NCBI RefSeq assembly: GCF_003967515.1
Contig: NZ_BIFQ01000002.1
Location: forward strand, 1,302,001-1,366,000
Direction of reading: 5' to 3'
Source: Dictyobacter aurantiacus
Lineage (GTDB): Bacteria > Chloroflexota > Ktedonobacteria > Ktedonobacterales > Ktedonobacteraceae
DNA: 64,000 nt
A program made the translations under genes and the position numbers. Of this stretch, positions 19,586 to 28,301 are shown in pieces. The notes beneath the pieces are model-generated. The model was not told the DNA's origin, did no database searches, and was given only the letters and a program-made list of their open reading frames with translations. The first letter of the stretch is position 1. Each line of letters opens with the position of its first letter.

Positions 19586-19622
19586 GGTAAAAATCCTCCT
19601 TACTATGATCGAGTCAGGCGCG

Positions 19623-19675
19623 GGATAAAGAGTAAGCGCTTTCTCGATAGAGAGAAATACGCCAGCTCTTTATCC
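19623..19675 (-). other. Stem-loop between binding-protein and permease genes
   Basis: 10-bp perfect outer arms GGATAAAGAG / CTCTTTATCC enclose a 33-nt loop that contains a smaller TTTCTC / GAGAAA stem. Such intercistronic stems commonly stabilise the upstream binding-protein mRNA or attenuate downstream genes. Confidence 0.5.
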
Positions 19676-19691
19676 AAAGCGAGCAGGATCA

Positions 19692-20999
19692 TTAGGATGG
19701 TAGTAAAGGCTTGACAGCCTGGCTGGCCGTTTGAAGAGCAGCGGAAGCTGATTTCTGTCCGCTAATCGCGGATTGGAAGGCTTGCTGAACGTAATTGGAG
19801 ATCTTTGGATAGTTAGGTCCATAGGCGCGCGGTTTGGCCGTTGTCAGAGCCTTAACAAACACCGCCTGTTTGGGATCTTTGATAAAGGCCGGGTCGCTGC
19901 CCAGATCCGTACGACTGGGCAGTGTCCCGTTGCCCAGCAGGTAGCTCTTGAGGACGGACTGTTCCTGCGTCCACTTGATAAACTCCCACGCATCGGCCTG
20001 GTGCTGGCTGGTCGCGGTGATGGCCCAGTTCTCGCCACCCAGGATAGATGCCGCCTGCTTGCCCTGTGGCAGAGGAACCACATCCCAGTTAAATTTGGCA
20101 TTCGAGCGGGCTGCGGGCAGGTTCCAGGGACCATTGATACACAGAGCGGATTTGCCGGCGGTCCACTGCGTCATCGCATCCTGCTGTGTCCAGTTCAGGG
20201 CGTCCCTTGAGAGCAATCCTTGTTTGGTAAGATCGACCAGGTATTGGAGGGCGGTTGTAGCCTCGGGACTATCCAGCGTGTTCAGGTCCGCGCCAGCTTC
20301 CCACAGGAACGGCAGGAACTGGAATGTTCCCTCTTCACTTTGTACCAGGGCCATTGATAGTCCATAGACCCCTTTGGTGGTCAGTTTCTGCGCCGCGCTA
20401 TGAAGTTCATCCCAGTTTGTGGGAGGTTTGACGCCAGCCTTCTTCAGCATATCCACGTTATAGTAGAGCGCCAGGCAGTTACTGTTGTTGGGAACGCCGT
20501 AGTTCTTCCCCTTCCAGGTAGTTGATGTCCAGGGCCCCTTCAGATACTCATTGCCCTGTCCCCAGGTAGAGATCTGTGAGGTCAAGTCGGCGAGGATGCC
20601 CATCGAAGAGAATGCCTGATGGTCGGGATTATCGATGATCACGATATCGGGAAGCTGGCGGGCCGCCGCCCCCTGAATAATCTTCTGCTTGAGGTCCGCG
20701 AAAGGAATGGCTGTACGCTGAAGCTTTACATTTGGTTTGACTTTGGGGTAGGCGGCCAGAAGCTGTAAATAACCGGCGCCGGGCGGGTTAGAATAATCCC
20801 AGATGGTCAGTGTTACGGGTCCAGAACTGGGACTGGCACTGCCAGAAGAGGCGCCACCGCACGCCTCCAGGAGCGTAAATGCCGCGCTGGAACCAATCCC
20901 TATAGCTGCGGCCCTTCCCATAAAGGTGCGACGGCTCATACGGCCGGCACTAACCTCGGTTACCATATCTGCCAGATGTGCTCGTTGATTGTGGGTCAT
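19692..20999 (-). CDS. Sugar ABC transporter substrate-binding lipoprotein
   Basis: 435 residues. The N-terminus has a twin-arginine motif (MSRRTFMGRAAAIG) and a lipobox-like LLEAC, so Tat export followed by lipid anchoring is likely. The mature part is a family 1 extracellular solute-binding protein (VTLTIWDYSNPPG). AAGGAGG precedes the ATG by 6 nt. First gene of the arabinoside importer operon, 157 bp downstream of a co-oriented LacI regulator. Confidence 0.92.
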   Translation of the reverse strand: MTHNQRAHLADMVTEVSAGRMSRRTFMGRAAAIGIGSSAAFTLLEACGGASSGSASPSSGPVTLTIWDYSNPPGAGYLQLLAAYPKVKPNVKLQRTAIPFADLKQKIIQGAAARQLPDIVIIDNPDHQAFSSMGILADLTSQISTWGQGNEYLKGPWTSTTWKGKNYGVPNNSNCLALYYNVDMLKKAGVKPPTNWDELHSAAQKLTTKGVYGLSMALVQSEEGTFQFLPFLWEAGADLNTLDSPEATTALQYLVDLTKQGLLSRDALNWTQQDAMTQWTAGKSALCINGPWNLPAARSNAKFNWDVVPLPQGKQAASILGGENWAITATSQHQADAWEFIKWTQEQSVLKSYLLGNGTLPSRTDLGSDPAFIKDPKQAVFVKALTTAKPRAYGPNYPKISNYVQQAFQSAISGQKSASAALQTASQAVKPLLPS

Positions 21000-21156
21000 C
21001 TACGACCTCCTTATCAGGATGATAGCTACCGAAACTCTCTCAGAGGGATATCCCATCCTCTTCTATTGAGGGGTGTTGTTATCATTCAGAAAATCAACTA
21101 TAACGAGGTATGTCTCCACCATCAAATCCTGTCGCGTTTACCTCCTTTCTTGCTTG

Positions 21157-22212
21157 CTACCCTTGCTGTAAAGGATCGCTCGAATCACGTATAACCAGGC
21201 TACAGGGGAGGCGCACAACGCCGGAGCGTTGCTCACCGGCAAATAGTGCCAGCAGGCTTTCGCCTACATAGCGCCCCACCTGTGAGAGATTCATATCTAC
21301 CGTCGTTAGGGGGGGACGCGTAGCGCACGCCATCGGCTCCCAGTTGTCAAAACCTACGACCGAGACATCGGCTGGAACACGGATGTTGCGTGCGTGCAAC
21401 GCTTCGATCGCTCCCCTTGCCAGTTGATCGCTGCCACAGAAAAGCGCGTCGATCGAGGCATCCTGGTCAAAGAGAAAATTCGTCGCCGTATATCCCCAGC
21501 TTTCCTGCCAGGGACCCGACAGGACACGGTAATCGGGAAGCGCAATGCCATGCTCGGTAAGCACCTGGCGCATGGCTCCTTCGCGCAAGCGGACCGCCTC
21601 AAAATAGCTGGGGCCTGTAATATGGGCGAACTGACGCCGTCCCAGACTGACCAGGTGCTCGGTTGCCAGCCGGGCGCCCTGCGCGTCATCGGGCAGAACG
21701 CATAGAGCATTGGAATCGGTAACATGGGTAAAGGCATAGATGATCGGTATGTTTGACCTCCCAATATCAATGGGAGGGCGTGCATCCTCTCGTCGGGCCG
21801 ACACCACGATTCCATCAACTTTGCGCGCCAGTAGCAGCTGCAGATGCTGTTGCTCGCGGCTCTGGTCGCGTGAATTACAGAGCATAGCTGAGACCGGACG
21901 AGACCCAAAGGCATCTTCAATCCCCATCAAGAGGGGAAGGCTAAAGCGTCCATAGCTATCGGTGGTCAATACTCCCACCATGACGCCTTGAGTTGCAGGA
22001 ACATCCTCTTGCAGACTAAAAAAGCGAAAGCCCAGGCGCAGGGCTTCGGCACGTACACGCTCACGTGTTTCGGGACTTAATTTTCCACGCCCATTAATGG
22101 CTTTAGAGGCTGTTCCTAACGTCACACCCGCAGCCTGTGCGACGTCGCGCAACGTGACGTTCTGCCCAGGCTGTGGCGCTAGACCAAATAATTGTTCATC
22201 CGGTTCAGACAC
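21157..22212 (-). CDS. LacI-family transcriptional regulator
   Basis: 351 residues from a GTG start. The DNA-binding helix-turn-helix is TLRDVAQAAGVTLGTASKAI at about residues 20-39, followed by a sugar-binding-type effector domain (VPADVSVVGFDNWEPMA near 285). It is directly upstream of, and on the same strand as, the importer-GH127 operon, so it is probably the local regulator, likely relieved by an arabinoside. The region upstream (22213-22470) has a 14-bp palindrome AGGAAATATTTCCT at 22246-22259 that could take part in autoregulation. Confidence 0.9.
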   Translation of the reverse strand: MSEPDEQLFGLAPQPGQNVTLRDVAQAAGVTLGTASKAINGRGKLSPETRERVRAEALRLGFRFFSLQEDVPATQGVMVGVLTTDSYGRFSLPLLMGIEDAFGSRPVSAMLCNSRDQSREQQHLQLLLARKVDGIVVSARREDARPPIDIGRSNIPIIYAFTHVTDSNALCVLPDDAQGARLATEHLVSLGRRQFAHITGPSYFEAVRLREGAMRQVLTEHGIALPDYRVLSGPWQESWGYTATNFLFDQDASIDALFCGSDQLARGAIEALHARNIRVPADVSVVGFDNWEPMACATRPPLTTVDMNLSQVGRYVGESLLALFAGEQRSGVVRLPCSLVIRDSSDPLQQG

Positions 22213-22470
22213 GAATTATTCTACTTTCCTTGAATGTTAGTATGGAGGAAATATTTCCTAAATAAATAGAAATATATCAACCGCATGATCGAAGATTACC
22301 CAATATACATCATGAAGTCAAGCATAAAAGCCACCAAAACTACGTAAATGAGCACACTTATCAAATTCTGTTCGCAAATAATGATTGTTAAAGGAAAGTT
22401 TTCCTATATGGAGGGAAAAGCAGCGTGAGGCAGATAAACTATTGGATTCAGATATGGAAAACTACGGCTC

Positions 22471-22815
22471 TTGGTCACTTTGGGTGGTTACTCCTCGCTT
22501 GCCTTCTGCCAGGCCAGCTCGACTCTCAAGCGAGCATATGAGTTGATTCAAGATTTCTTGTTAATGGTCCATAAACGAGAAGGGGCGCGATTAGATGTTT
22601 GGCTGAAAAAGGTTGTAGAGAGCGGACTGGAGCAATTGCAAGCTTTTGCTTGTGGGATCGAGAAAGGCAAAGAGGCGGTGAGAATCGGTCTCACCTGGCC
22701 GATCAACAATGGTCAGGTGGAAGGCCAGGTGACGAAATTGAAGCTGATCAAGCGTCAGATGTATAGGAGAGTTAGTTTTACCCTTCTTCGTCAACGTGTC
22801 CTTCATGTACTCTAA
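22471..22815 (+). pseudogene. ISL3-family transposase, C-terminal remnant
   Basis: An open stretch of 114 codons matches only the C-terminal end of ISL3-type transposases: the segment NNGQVEGQVTKLKLIKRQMY followed by LLRQRVLHVL is characteristic and includes the final catalytic Glu. The N-terminal three quarters of the enzyme are missing, no terminal repeats were seen, and the 3' end overlaps the acetyltransferase gene tail to tail by 38 bp. A decayed insertion. Confidence 0.8.
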
Positions 22816-23353
22816 GCTGTTGCTTCCATTCTTCACAAAGAACGGCATAAACCAGAGAATCGTGCCAGATGCCTGTTACCTGGACATTTTGACGGAAGTG
22901 AGCTTCACAGCGCATGCCTAATTTCTCTAAGACATGTGCAGAAACACGATTGGTGGCTAAACACCCAGCAACAATGCGATGGAGGCATAACACCTCAAAA
23001 CCAAACTGGAGCAAGCTGGAAGCGGCTTCTGTTGCGTATCCTTGTCCCCAGAAACGATAGGCAAGACAATAGCCTAGTTCGGCTTCCTGCTTGTCAACAG
23101 AAGCGAGCCTGAGCCGACACCACCCAATCAATGACGGGGAAGTTGGAAGCTGAATAGCCAATTGGTAGAGAAGCCGAGGAGACTCTTGCTGGGCTACCAT
23201 ACTGTACAGAATAGTATCACGGGTTTGAGTTTCTGGAAGTGCCTCTAATCCACGTGGTGATTGCACCTTGCTATCCGCATCCACCTCTCGCAATGCGGCA
23301 AAATCATCTGGCTGGAACTCGCGGATCAACAGCCGATCTGTCTGTAAGAACAT
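22778..23353 (-). CDS. GNAT N-acetyltransferase (RimJ/RimL type)
   Basis: 191 residues from the ATG at 23353, chosen over a longer reading because AAAGGAG lies 5 nt before it. It begins TDRLLIREFQPDDF, and the acetyl-CoA pyrophosphate-binding loop is visible as RFWGQGYATEA, followed by HRIVAGCLATNRVS. These proteins acetylate amino groups of proteins, antibiotics or small metabolites. The last 38 bp overlap the ISL3 remnant on the opposite strand, so the extreme C-terminus may have been altered by that insertion. Confidence 0.88.
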   Translation of the reverse strand: MFLQTDRLLIREFQPDDFAALREVDADSKVQSPRGLEALPETQTRDTILYSMVAQQESPRLLYQLAIQLPTSPSLIGWCRLRLASVDKQEAELGYCLAYRFWGQGYATEAASSLLQFGFEVLCLHRIVAGCLATNRVSAHVLEKLGMRCEAHFRQNVQVTGIWHDSLVYAVLCEEWKQQLRVHEGHVDEEG

Positions 23354-23577
23354 AAAAGCTCCTTTCCCTTTTTCTCCCCTCTTACTCTTACGTCTTTGTA
23401 GGGTGCATTTTCTCATGCAGATCAAGCGAAGAGTAAGCCCCTAAAGGGCGTAAGAGCCAAACTATACAGATCTATCAAGATGAGCAAGAGAGAAGAAGTT
23501 TTTCGCAGATTCTCATGTTATGCTCCAGGTATGATGTATGAGAGCTACTTATCAAGTGGTCGAAAGGAATGTTGTTG

Positions 23578-24081
23578 ATGAAAGAACCCATTACAAAAAT
23601 TGATCCGCGTTTTAGCGATCCGCAAGCCGTTGCTACCCCGTGGGAGGAGACGCAGCGCGCGCTCGAAACGGCCCAACTGTTCTGGATCTCAACGATGCGA
23701 AGCGATGGACGCCCCCATGTTACTCCGCTCGTCGCGGTATGGCTGGATGGGGCTATCCACTTCTCGACCGGCCCTGAGGAACAGAAGGCTATCAATCTGC
23801 GCCAGAATCCGCACGTGGTGTTAACAACCGGCTGTAACGACTGGAAAGAAGGACTTGATGTCATGGTTGAAGGCGATGCCGTTCCATGCACTGATAACGC
23901 CATGTTAAAACGCCTCGCCGAGGCGTGGGCCACCAAATGGGATGGGAGCTGGAAATTCGAGGTGCGCGACGGAGCCTTTTACCATCCAAAGGGTGGTAAA
24001 GTCCTGGTATTCGCGGTCAAACTAGCAAAAATCCTCGCTTTTAGCAAGGGTTCCTTCAGCCACACGCGCCACCAGTTCTGA
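23578..24081 (+). CDS. Pyridoxamine 5'-phosphate oxidase-like FMN protein
   Basis: 167 residues. The ATG at 23578 has AAAGGA at about 9 nt; an ATG 9 bp earlier is immediately after that site and is less likely. The split-barrel FMN-binding fold is indicated by FWISTMRSDGRPHVTPLVAV, WLDGAIHFSTGPEEQKAINL and the central VEGDAVPCTD strand. Members oxidise or reduce small molecules using FMN or F420. No specific substrate can be inferred; the gene is monocistronic. Confidence 0.85.
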   Translation: MKEPITKIDPRFSDPQAVATPWEETQRALETAQLFWISTMRSDGRPHVTPLVAVWLDGAIHFSTGPEEQKAINLRQNPHVVLTTGCNDWKEGLDVMVEGDAVPCTDNAMLKRLAEAWATKWDGSWKFEVRDGAFYHPKGGKVLVFAVKLAKILAFSKGSFSHTRHQF

Positions 24082-24143
24082 CTTCACTCCTTATTCAGGG
24101 ACCGAGGGGGAAGAAGCGCTGCACAGAAAGGATTTGTCAGAAA

Positions 24144-24267
24144 GACCATAAATTCGCCACTTCTGACTCATAAATCCGCCAGTTCCTTGAGCTTGAATGG
24201 ATGAGCTAATGCTGATTTTTCGGACACATATATTCGCCTGAAACAGAGATTGACTCATAAAATCGCC
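24144..24267. repeat. Four degenerate direct repeats of a 16-bp motif
   Basis: Copies of GACNCATAAATNCGCC-like sequence lie at 24144-24158, 24165-24180, 24223-24238 and 24252-24267, all in the same orientation and spaced unevenly. The array ends 10 bp before the MITE-like element. Multiple direct repeats of this kind resemble transposase-binding ends of some insertion sequences such as the IS21 family, but no such transposase is present. Confidence 0.55.
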
Positions 24268-24277
24268 TTTTTTTATT

Positions 24278-24575
24278 GGCCCTGCGCTACGTAAGGTGTC
24301 ATGAGCCGCAAGGTAGCGGCTACTACATGCATAAGCAGTATCGTCAGTCATCGCTAGTTCCTGATTCTGATAGAGTCGGAACTAGCGCCGTCGTGAAAAG
24401 CGCAAAAGCCGATTTTTCAGGCTGTCATCCGGTCAAAAATGGCGCTAGTTCCGTCTCCATGGGGCAATTCGGCACTCGCCTATCAAGATTATCCGCCTGA
24501 AAACGATGTAAAATCCGTCAGGGCGAATAGCGCCCGCTCCCCTGCCCTTCATGGCACCTTCCGTAGCGCAGGGCC
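24278..24575 (+). mobile_element. MITE-like element, copy 1 (298 bp)
   Basis: Terminal inverted repeats of 27 bp (left end GGCCCTGCGCTACGTAAGG..., right end its near-perfect complement, 25/27) and a 5-bp target duplication TTATT at 24273-24277 and 24576-24580. No coding capacity. The interior is shared, in opposite orientation, with 27802-28008; relative to that copy it has 91 extra bp bounded by GGAACTAGCG repeats. Confidence 0.85.
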
Positions 24576-24585
24576 TTATTATCGA

Positions 24586-24619
24586 AAAGCGGACGAGAAC
24601 ACATCTTCTCGTCCGCTTT
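24586..24619 (-). terminator. Hairpin terminator after the EthD-like gene
   Basis: 14-bp perfect arms (24586-24599 and 24606-24619) with a 6-nt loop, followed on the minus strand by TTTTCG. It lies 54 bp after the stop at 24674. Confidence 0.65.
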
Positions 24620-24673
24620 GCCAAAAAGGGAAGAAAGACGCAAAAGAGGTCGCCTGTGTCGTCGGACGCACTC

Positions 24674-24985
24674 CTAGACTTCTTCCACCTCATATGCTAT
24701 GGTCCGCAAGCCAGTTCCAGTGCTGCGGGCTAAATTGGCGGCATCTTGCGAGGTGGCCTGGCCTTGGGGCGATTGGCGCGCCTTCTGGAGTGCGTCCATG
24801 CTATCCCACTCTAACTCGGCTATCAAATAATAGGGCTCGCCTCCGCCAAGCGTCGTCACACGGCCAATGGTGTAGCGTCGCAGGCCAGGCATTTGCTTGA
24901 CCAATGGGATATGTACGTCGCGATAGTGGCGCTCAAAGGCCACGGGATCTTCCGGGGTATTCCAGAGTACAATGAATTTGACCAT
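24674..24985 (-). CDS. EthD-type dimeric alpha/beta barrel protein
   Basis: 103 residues from the ATG at 24985 (GAGGA precedes it). The sequence starts MVKFIVLWNTPEDPVAFERH and continues HIPLVKQMPGLRRYTIGRV, the EthD-family signature of small ferredoxin-like dimers that help in degradation or polyketide-type reactions. The reading frame stays open upstream but the N-terminus here fits the family. Divergent from the STAND regulator, 180 bp away, which suggests a regulator-target pair; both sit between inverted MITE-like copies. Confidence 0.85.
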   Translation of the reverse strand: MVKFIVLWNTPEDPVAFERHYRDVHIPLVKQMPGLRRYTIGRVTTLGGGEPYYLIAELEWDSMDALQKARQSPQGQATSQDAANLARSTGTGLRTIAYEVEEV

Positions 24986-25077
24986 ATCGTCCTCACTTTC
25001 AGATGGTTCTCTATGAACGTGTTCTACTACGGAACTCATTGTAGCTGACTGGCACCTGGTGGTAGAATGGATATGCC

Positions 25078-25123
25078 TTCGTGTTAACTGTTCGTCTTGT
25101 TTCGTGTTAGCTGTTCGTCTTGT
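25078..25123 (+). repeat. Tandem 23-bp repeat upstream of the STAND regulator
   Basis: Two adjacent 23-bp units, 25078-25100 and 25101-25123, differ at one position (TTAACTG / TTAGCTG). They lie in the divergent promoter region between the EthD-like gene and the regulator, about 40 bp before its start, and may be operator sites. Confidence 0.7.
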
Positions 25124-25164
25124 TCCCCCGGTAGGTGAAGACGAAAAGGAGTGAAAAGAACCTG

Positions 25165-27777
25165 ATGCCCCATGCCACGCGGGAGTGGGAACCAGCTTCC
25201 CCAGATCAACTGCTTCGTCTCTTGCGTTTGCGACCACGAGCCGGAAGCAAGAAAAAGCTCCGTCAGATCGATCTGGCCGCGCTGGTGGGGGTCGAAACCC
25301 GGACCCTGCAACTCTGGGAGAGCGGTGAGCGTTTGCCCAATCCCGATAACTTGCAGCGCTTGATCAGTGTCCTTTTGGCGGAGCACCTCTTGTTGCCGGG
25401 AGAGGAGGAACAGGAAGCTCGACGCCTGTGGGAAACCGTTGCTCAGGCGTATGAGGAGCGCCCAGGCACCTACCGTCGCTATCCCTTATTTGACGAGCGC
25501 TGGTTCTGCCACCTGTTGCAAGAGGCAACGCACGCGCTAGTAGCGGAAGATGGACCCCACCAGGAAACATACGCAGGAAAGAGCGGCGAGCGCACTGGGT
25601 CTGGCATACCATACACGCCCACCAATCTTCGTCCTCACCCCACTGCATTTATTGGACGTGGTCCTGATCTTGCCGAGATCAAGCAGTTCCTGGTAAATAC
25701 ACAATTCGTGACCTTGACGGGCACTGGCGGCTGCGGGAAAACGCGCCTGGCGCAACGGGTCGGTGAAGACATGCGTGAGCAGTATGCCGATGGCGTCTGG
25801 CTGGTGGAATTGGCCACCCTCACTGATGCTGCCCTGCTGCCCGATCTCATCGCGACCACCCTGGCGCTTCGGGAACAGCCAGGGCAGACGCTACTGGAGA
25901 CCCTTGTCGCAGTTTTGCAACACAGACGGATGCTGTTGATCCTGGATAATTGTGAGCACCTGGTAGAAGCTTGCGCCGGCATAGCAGAACACCTACATGC
26001 CTCCTGCCCGGAACTTTCTTTGCTGATCACCAGCCGCGAGGCCCTCAACGTTGTCGGGGAGACGGTTTGGCAGGTTGCGCCGTTGGCGGTGCCTGCACGC
26101 TCTCTTCAATCAGTGACAGCGGCGCAGATCAGACACACGGAGGCGGTCCAGCTCTTTCTCGCGTGTGCGCGCCTTCTCCTGCCCCATGTCGAGCTGACTG
26201 ACCAGAATGCCCCGGCGATCGCGTCGATTTGCCAGCACCTCGACGGCATCCCGCTCGCGCTGGAGTTGGCCGCTGCACGGATGAATTTGCTTTCCCTGGA
26301 GCAGCTTGCCGAGCGCTTGGAAGATCGTTTCCATCTGCTCACCTCTGGTCGGCGTACGGCATTACCCCGTCACCAGACGCTGCGTGCCACACTGGATTGG
26401 AGTTATGAGAGCCTGAGCCAGAAAGAGCAGCGGTTGTTTAGGCGCTTGAGTGTGTTCGCTGGAGGCTGTACATTGGAGGCCATGGAAGCCATCTGCGCCT
26501 GGCCCGCAACAGAAACCAAGCCGGCCGAGATGACAATTGAGCCAGAGGAAGTGCTGGATCTTCTCGCCCAGCTCGTGAACAAATCCCTGGTCCAAACTCT
26601 CTCAGCCCACTCAGAAGCGAGCCCACACACCCTCCGCTATCGCCTGCTGGAGACGATGAAGCACTATGGGCAGGAACAATTAGAAGCGTGGGCGGGGAAG
26701 CCTACGCAGGAACAATTTCTGTTGCAAGAGCGTCATGCCTGGTATTACCTGAGTCTGGTCGAGCAAGCAGATCGCTATCTGCGCAGCAGCGCACGGGAAA
26801 CCTGGCTGGTGCAGCTACGAGCCGAGCAGGAGAATCTGCGCACCGCCTTGGCCTGGAGTCTCACCTCACAGGGAGATCTAGAGGTGGGCATACGCATCGC
26901 GGGCGTGCTCTACTGGTTCTGGTTGCATGAAGGAGCCTGGAGTGAAGGACGCACCTGGCTGGAACAGTTGCTGGCACGAGTGCCACATCACGCCGGGAGT
27001 ATTCCTCTAGCGCGAGCAGTTCATGGATTGAGCGTCCTGGTCTGGGTTCAGGGGGAACGGCAATTGGCTGAGCACCTGGCACGAAAAGCAGTCGCCCTGG
27101 CTCGGCGCAGCGAGGACGATGCCATGGTCGCGACCGCGTTGCGCCTGTTGGTCCAGGTCGAATTGAGTCAAGGGGAACAGAAGACAGCCAGGGAGTTCGC
27201 CGAAGAGAGCGTACGATTGGCACGCAAGCAGGGAGACCACTGGAATCTGGCAAGTTCACTGCGCGTACTAGGAACGGTGCTCCAGACGCAAGGAGACTAT
27301 CTCCAAGCTGAACAGATCTATCAGGAGAGCTTACGTGGCTTCGAGGAGACAGAGGATCACTGGGAGCAAACCGGCCCCATGCGCAATCTGGGGCATCTCG
27401 CCTGGATGCAAGGAGAGTATGAGCTGGCTACTCGCTTCTATACCAGGAGCATCGTCCTCTGCCAGGGCATGCGTGGCACCTGGTTCCTTACTCGTAGCCT
27501 GGAGGGGCTGGCCAGGGTGGTCTGTGCACAAGGCGATTTCCCGCGCGCGGCCACCCTTCTCGCTGCTGCGGAGAAACAACGCACCTCCTTGGGGGCTGTC
27601 GTCCTGCCCACTGAGCACGCCAATTACGATGACACGATCTACTTCCTGCATGCCTCCCTCAGCTCGCAAGCCTTTGAGGAAGCCTGGCACCTTGGCAGTT
27701 CGATGAGCAGAGAACAAAGCATGGTCTACGCTCTTGGGGGCGATTCTGGTTCCCTCTCCAAGCGTCCTCTGCGCTAA
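25165..27777 (+). CDS. STAND-family regulator: XRE HTH, NB-ARC ATPase, TPR repeats
   Basis: 870 residues from the ATG at 25165, with AAGGAG about 13 nt upstream; a GTG at 25135 in the same frame has no such site. Order of domains: an XRE-like helix-turn-helix near residues 30-75 (LRQIDLAALVGVETRTLQLW), a P-loop ATPase (Walker A GTGGCGKTRLA near 187, Walker B LLILDNCEHL near 256, LLITSREAL), a winged-helix region, and a long TPR-like helical tail (about 590-850; QGDYLQAEQIYQESLRGFEE). STAND proteins act as switchable ATP-dependent sensors; this architecture suggests ligand-triggered transcription control. It is bracketed by MITE-like elements. Confidence 0.9.
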   Translation: MPHATREWEPASPDQLLRLLRLRPRAGSKKKLRQIDLAALVGVETRTLQLWESGERLPNPDNLQRLISVLLAEHLLLPGEEEQEARRLWETVAQAYEERPGTYRRYPLFDERWFCHLLQEATHALVAEDGPHQETYAGKSGERTGSGIPYTPTNLRPHPTAFIGRGPDLAEIKQFLVNTQFVTLTGTGGCGKTRLAQRVGEDMREQYADGVWLVELATLTDAALLPDLIATTLALREQPGQTLLETLVAVLQHRRMLLILDNCEHLVEACAGIAEHLHASCPELSLLITSREALNVVGETVWQVAPLAVPARSLQSVTAAQIRHTEAVQLFLACARLLLPHVELTDQNAPAIASICQHLDGIPLALELAAARMNLLSLEQLAERLEDRFHLLTSGRRTALPRHQTLRATLDWSYESLSQKEQRLFRRLSVFAGGCTLEAMEAICAWPATETKPAEMTIEPEEVLDLLAQLVNKSLVQTLSAHSEASPHTLRYRLLETMKHYGQEQLEAWAGKPTQEQFLLQERHAWYYLSLVEQADRYLRSSARETWLVQLRAEQENLRTALAWSLTSQGDLEVGIRIAGVLYWFWLHEGAWSEGRTWLEQLLARVPHHAGSIPLARAVHGLSVLVWVQGERQLAEHLARKAVALARRSEDDAMVATALRLLVQVELSQGEQKTAREFAEESVRLARKQGDHWNLASSLRVLGTVLQTQGDYLQAEQIYQESLRGFEETEDHWEQTGPMRNLGHLAWMQGEYELATRFYTRSIVLCQGMRGTWFLTRSLEGLARVVCAQGDFPRAATLLAAAEKQRTSLGAVVLPTEHANYDDTIYFLHASLSSQAFEEAWHLGSSMSREQSMVYALGGDSGSLSKRPLR

Positions 27778-27801
27778 TCCAATTCCTTTGTGTTGCTTTT
27801 C

Positions 27802-28008
27802 GGCCCTGCGCTACGGAAGGTGTCATGAAGGGCAGGGGAGGGGGCGCTGTTCGCTCTAACGGATTTTACATCGTTTTTCAGGCGGATAATCTTGATAGGC
27901 GAGTGCCGAATTGCCCCATGGAAACGGAACTAGCGATGATTGACGATACTGCTTATGCATGTAGTAGCCGCTACCTTGCGGCTCATGACACCTTCCATAG
28001 CCCGGGCC
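27802..28008 (-). mobile_element. MITE-like element, copy 2 (207 bp), inverted
   Basis: It begins GGCCCTGCGCTACGGAAGG and ends with the inverted counterpart TTCCATAGCCCGGGCC. The interior is the reverse complement of copy 1 without its 91-bp insert. No target duplication is evident. It starts 24 bp after the STAND regulator stop codon and may supply its terminator. Confidence 0.8.
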
Positions 28009-28301
28009 TTATTGCAGAAAAGAGTCGAATTCCTGCTCAAGATCATGGTAACTCGCCAAAATGAGGCAGTGATATGGGGCAAAACGGCGAAGATATCGTT
28101 CTGTCGTCCATTTTTGCCACAAATCATGGGTCTTACTCACACTGAATACCAGCCAGGAAACTGTTGGCTTTTATGCAAAGCCAGATTTTCATACGGTTGC
28201 CTTCATGGCCGATGCTACGGTCCCCGCCTGCATCGCTATGATATGGAGCTTATTCTTGATGAGCGATTCCACCAACAACTTGCAGAGTTGCTCACCCGAG
28301 G
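28009..28301. other. Gap with possible coding debris
   Basis: About 290 bp between the MITE-like copy and the XRE regulator gene. In two plus-strand frames around 28150-28311 there are pieces (ETVGFYAKPDFHTVAF in one, HGRCYGPRLHRYDMELILDE in another) that together could be the C-terminal end of a frameshifted GNAT-like gene. The match is too weak for a firm pseudogene call. Confidence 0.3.
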
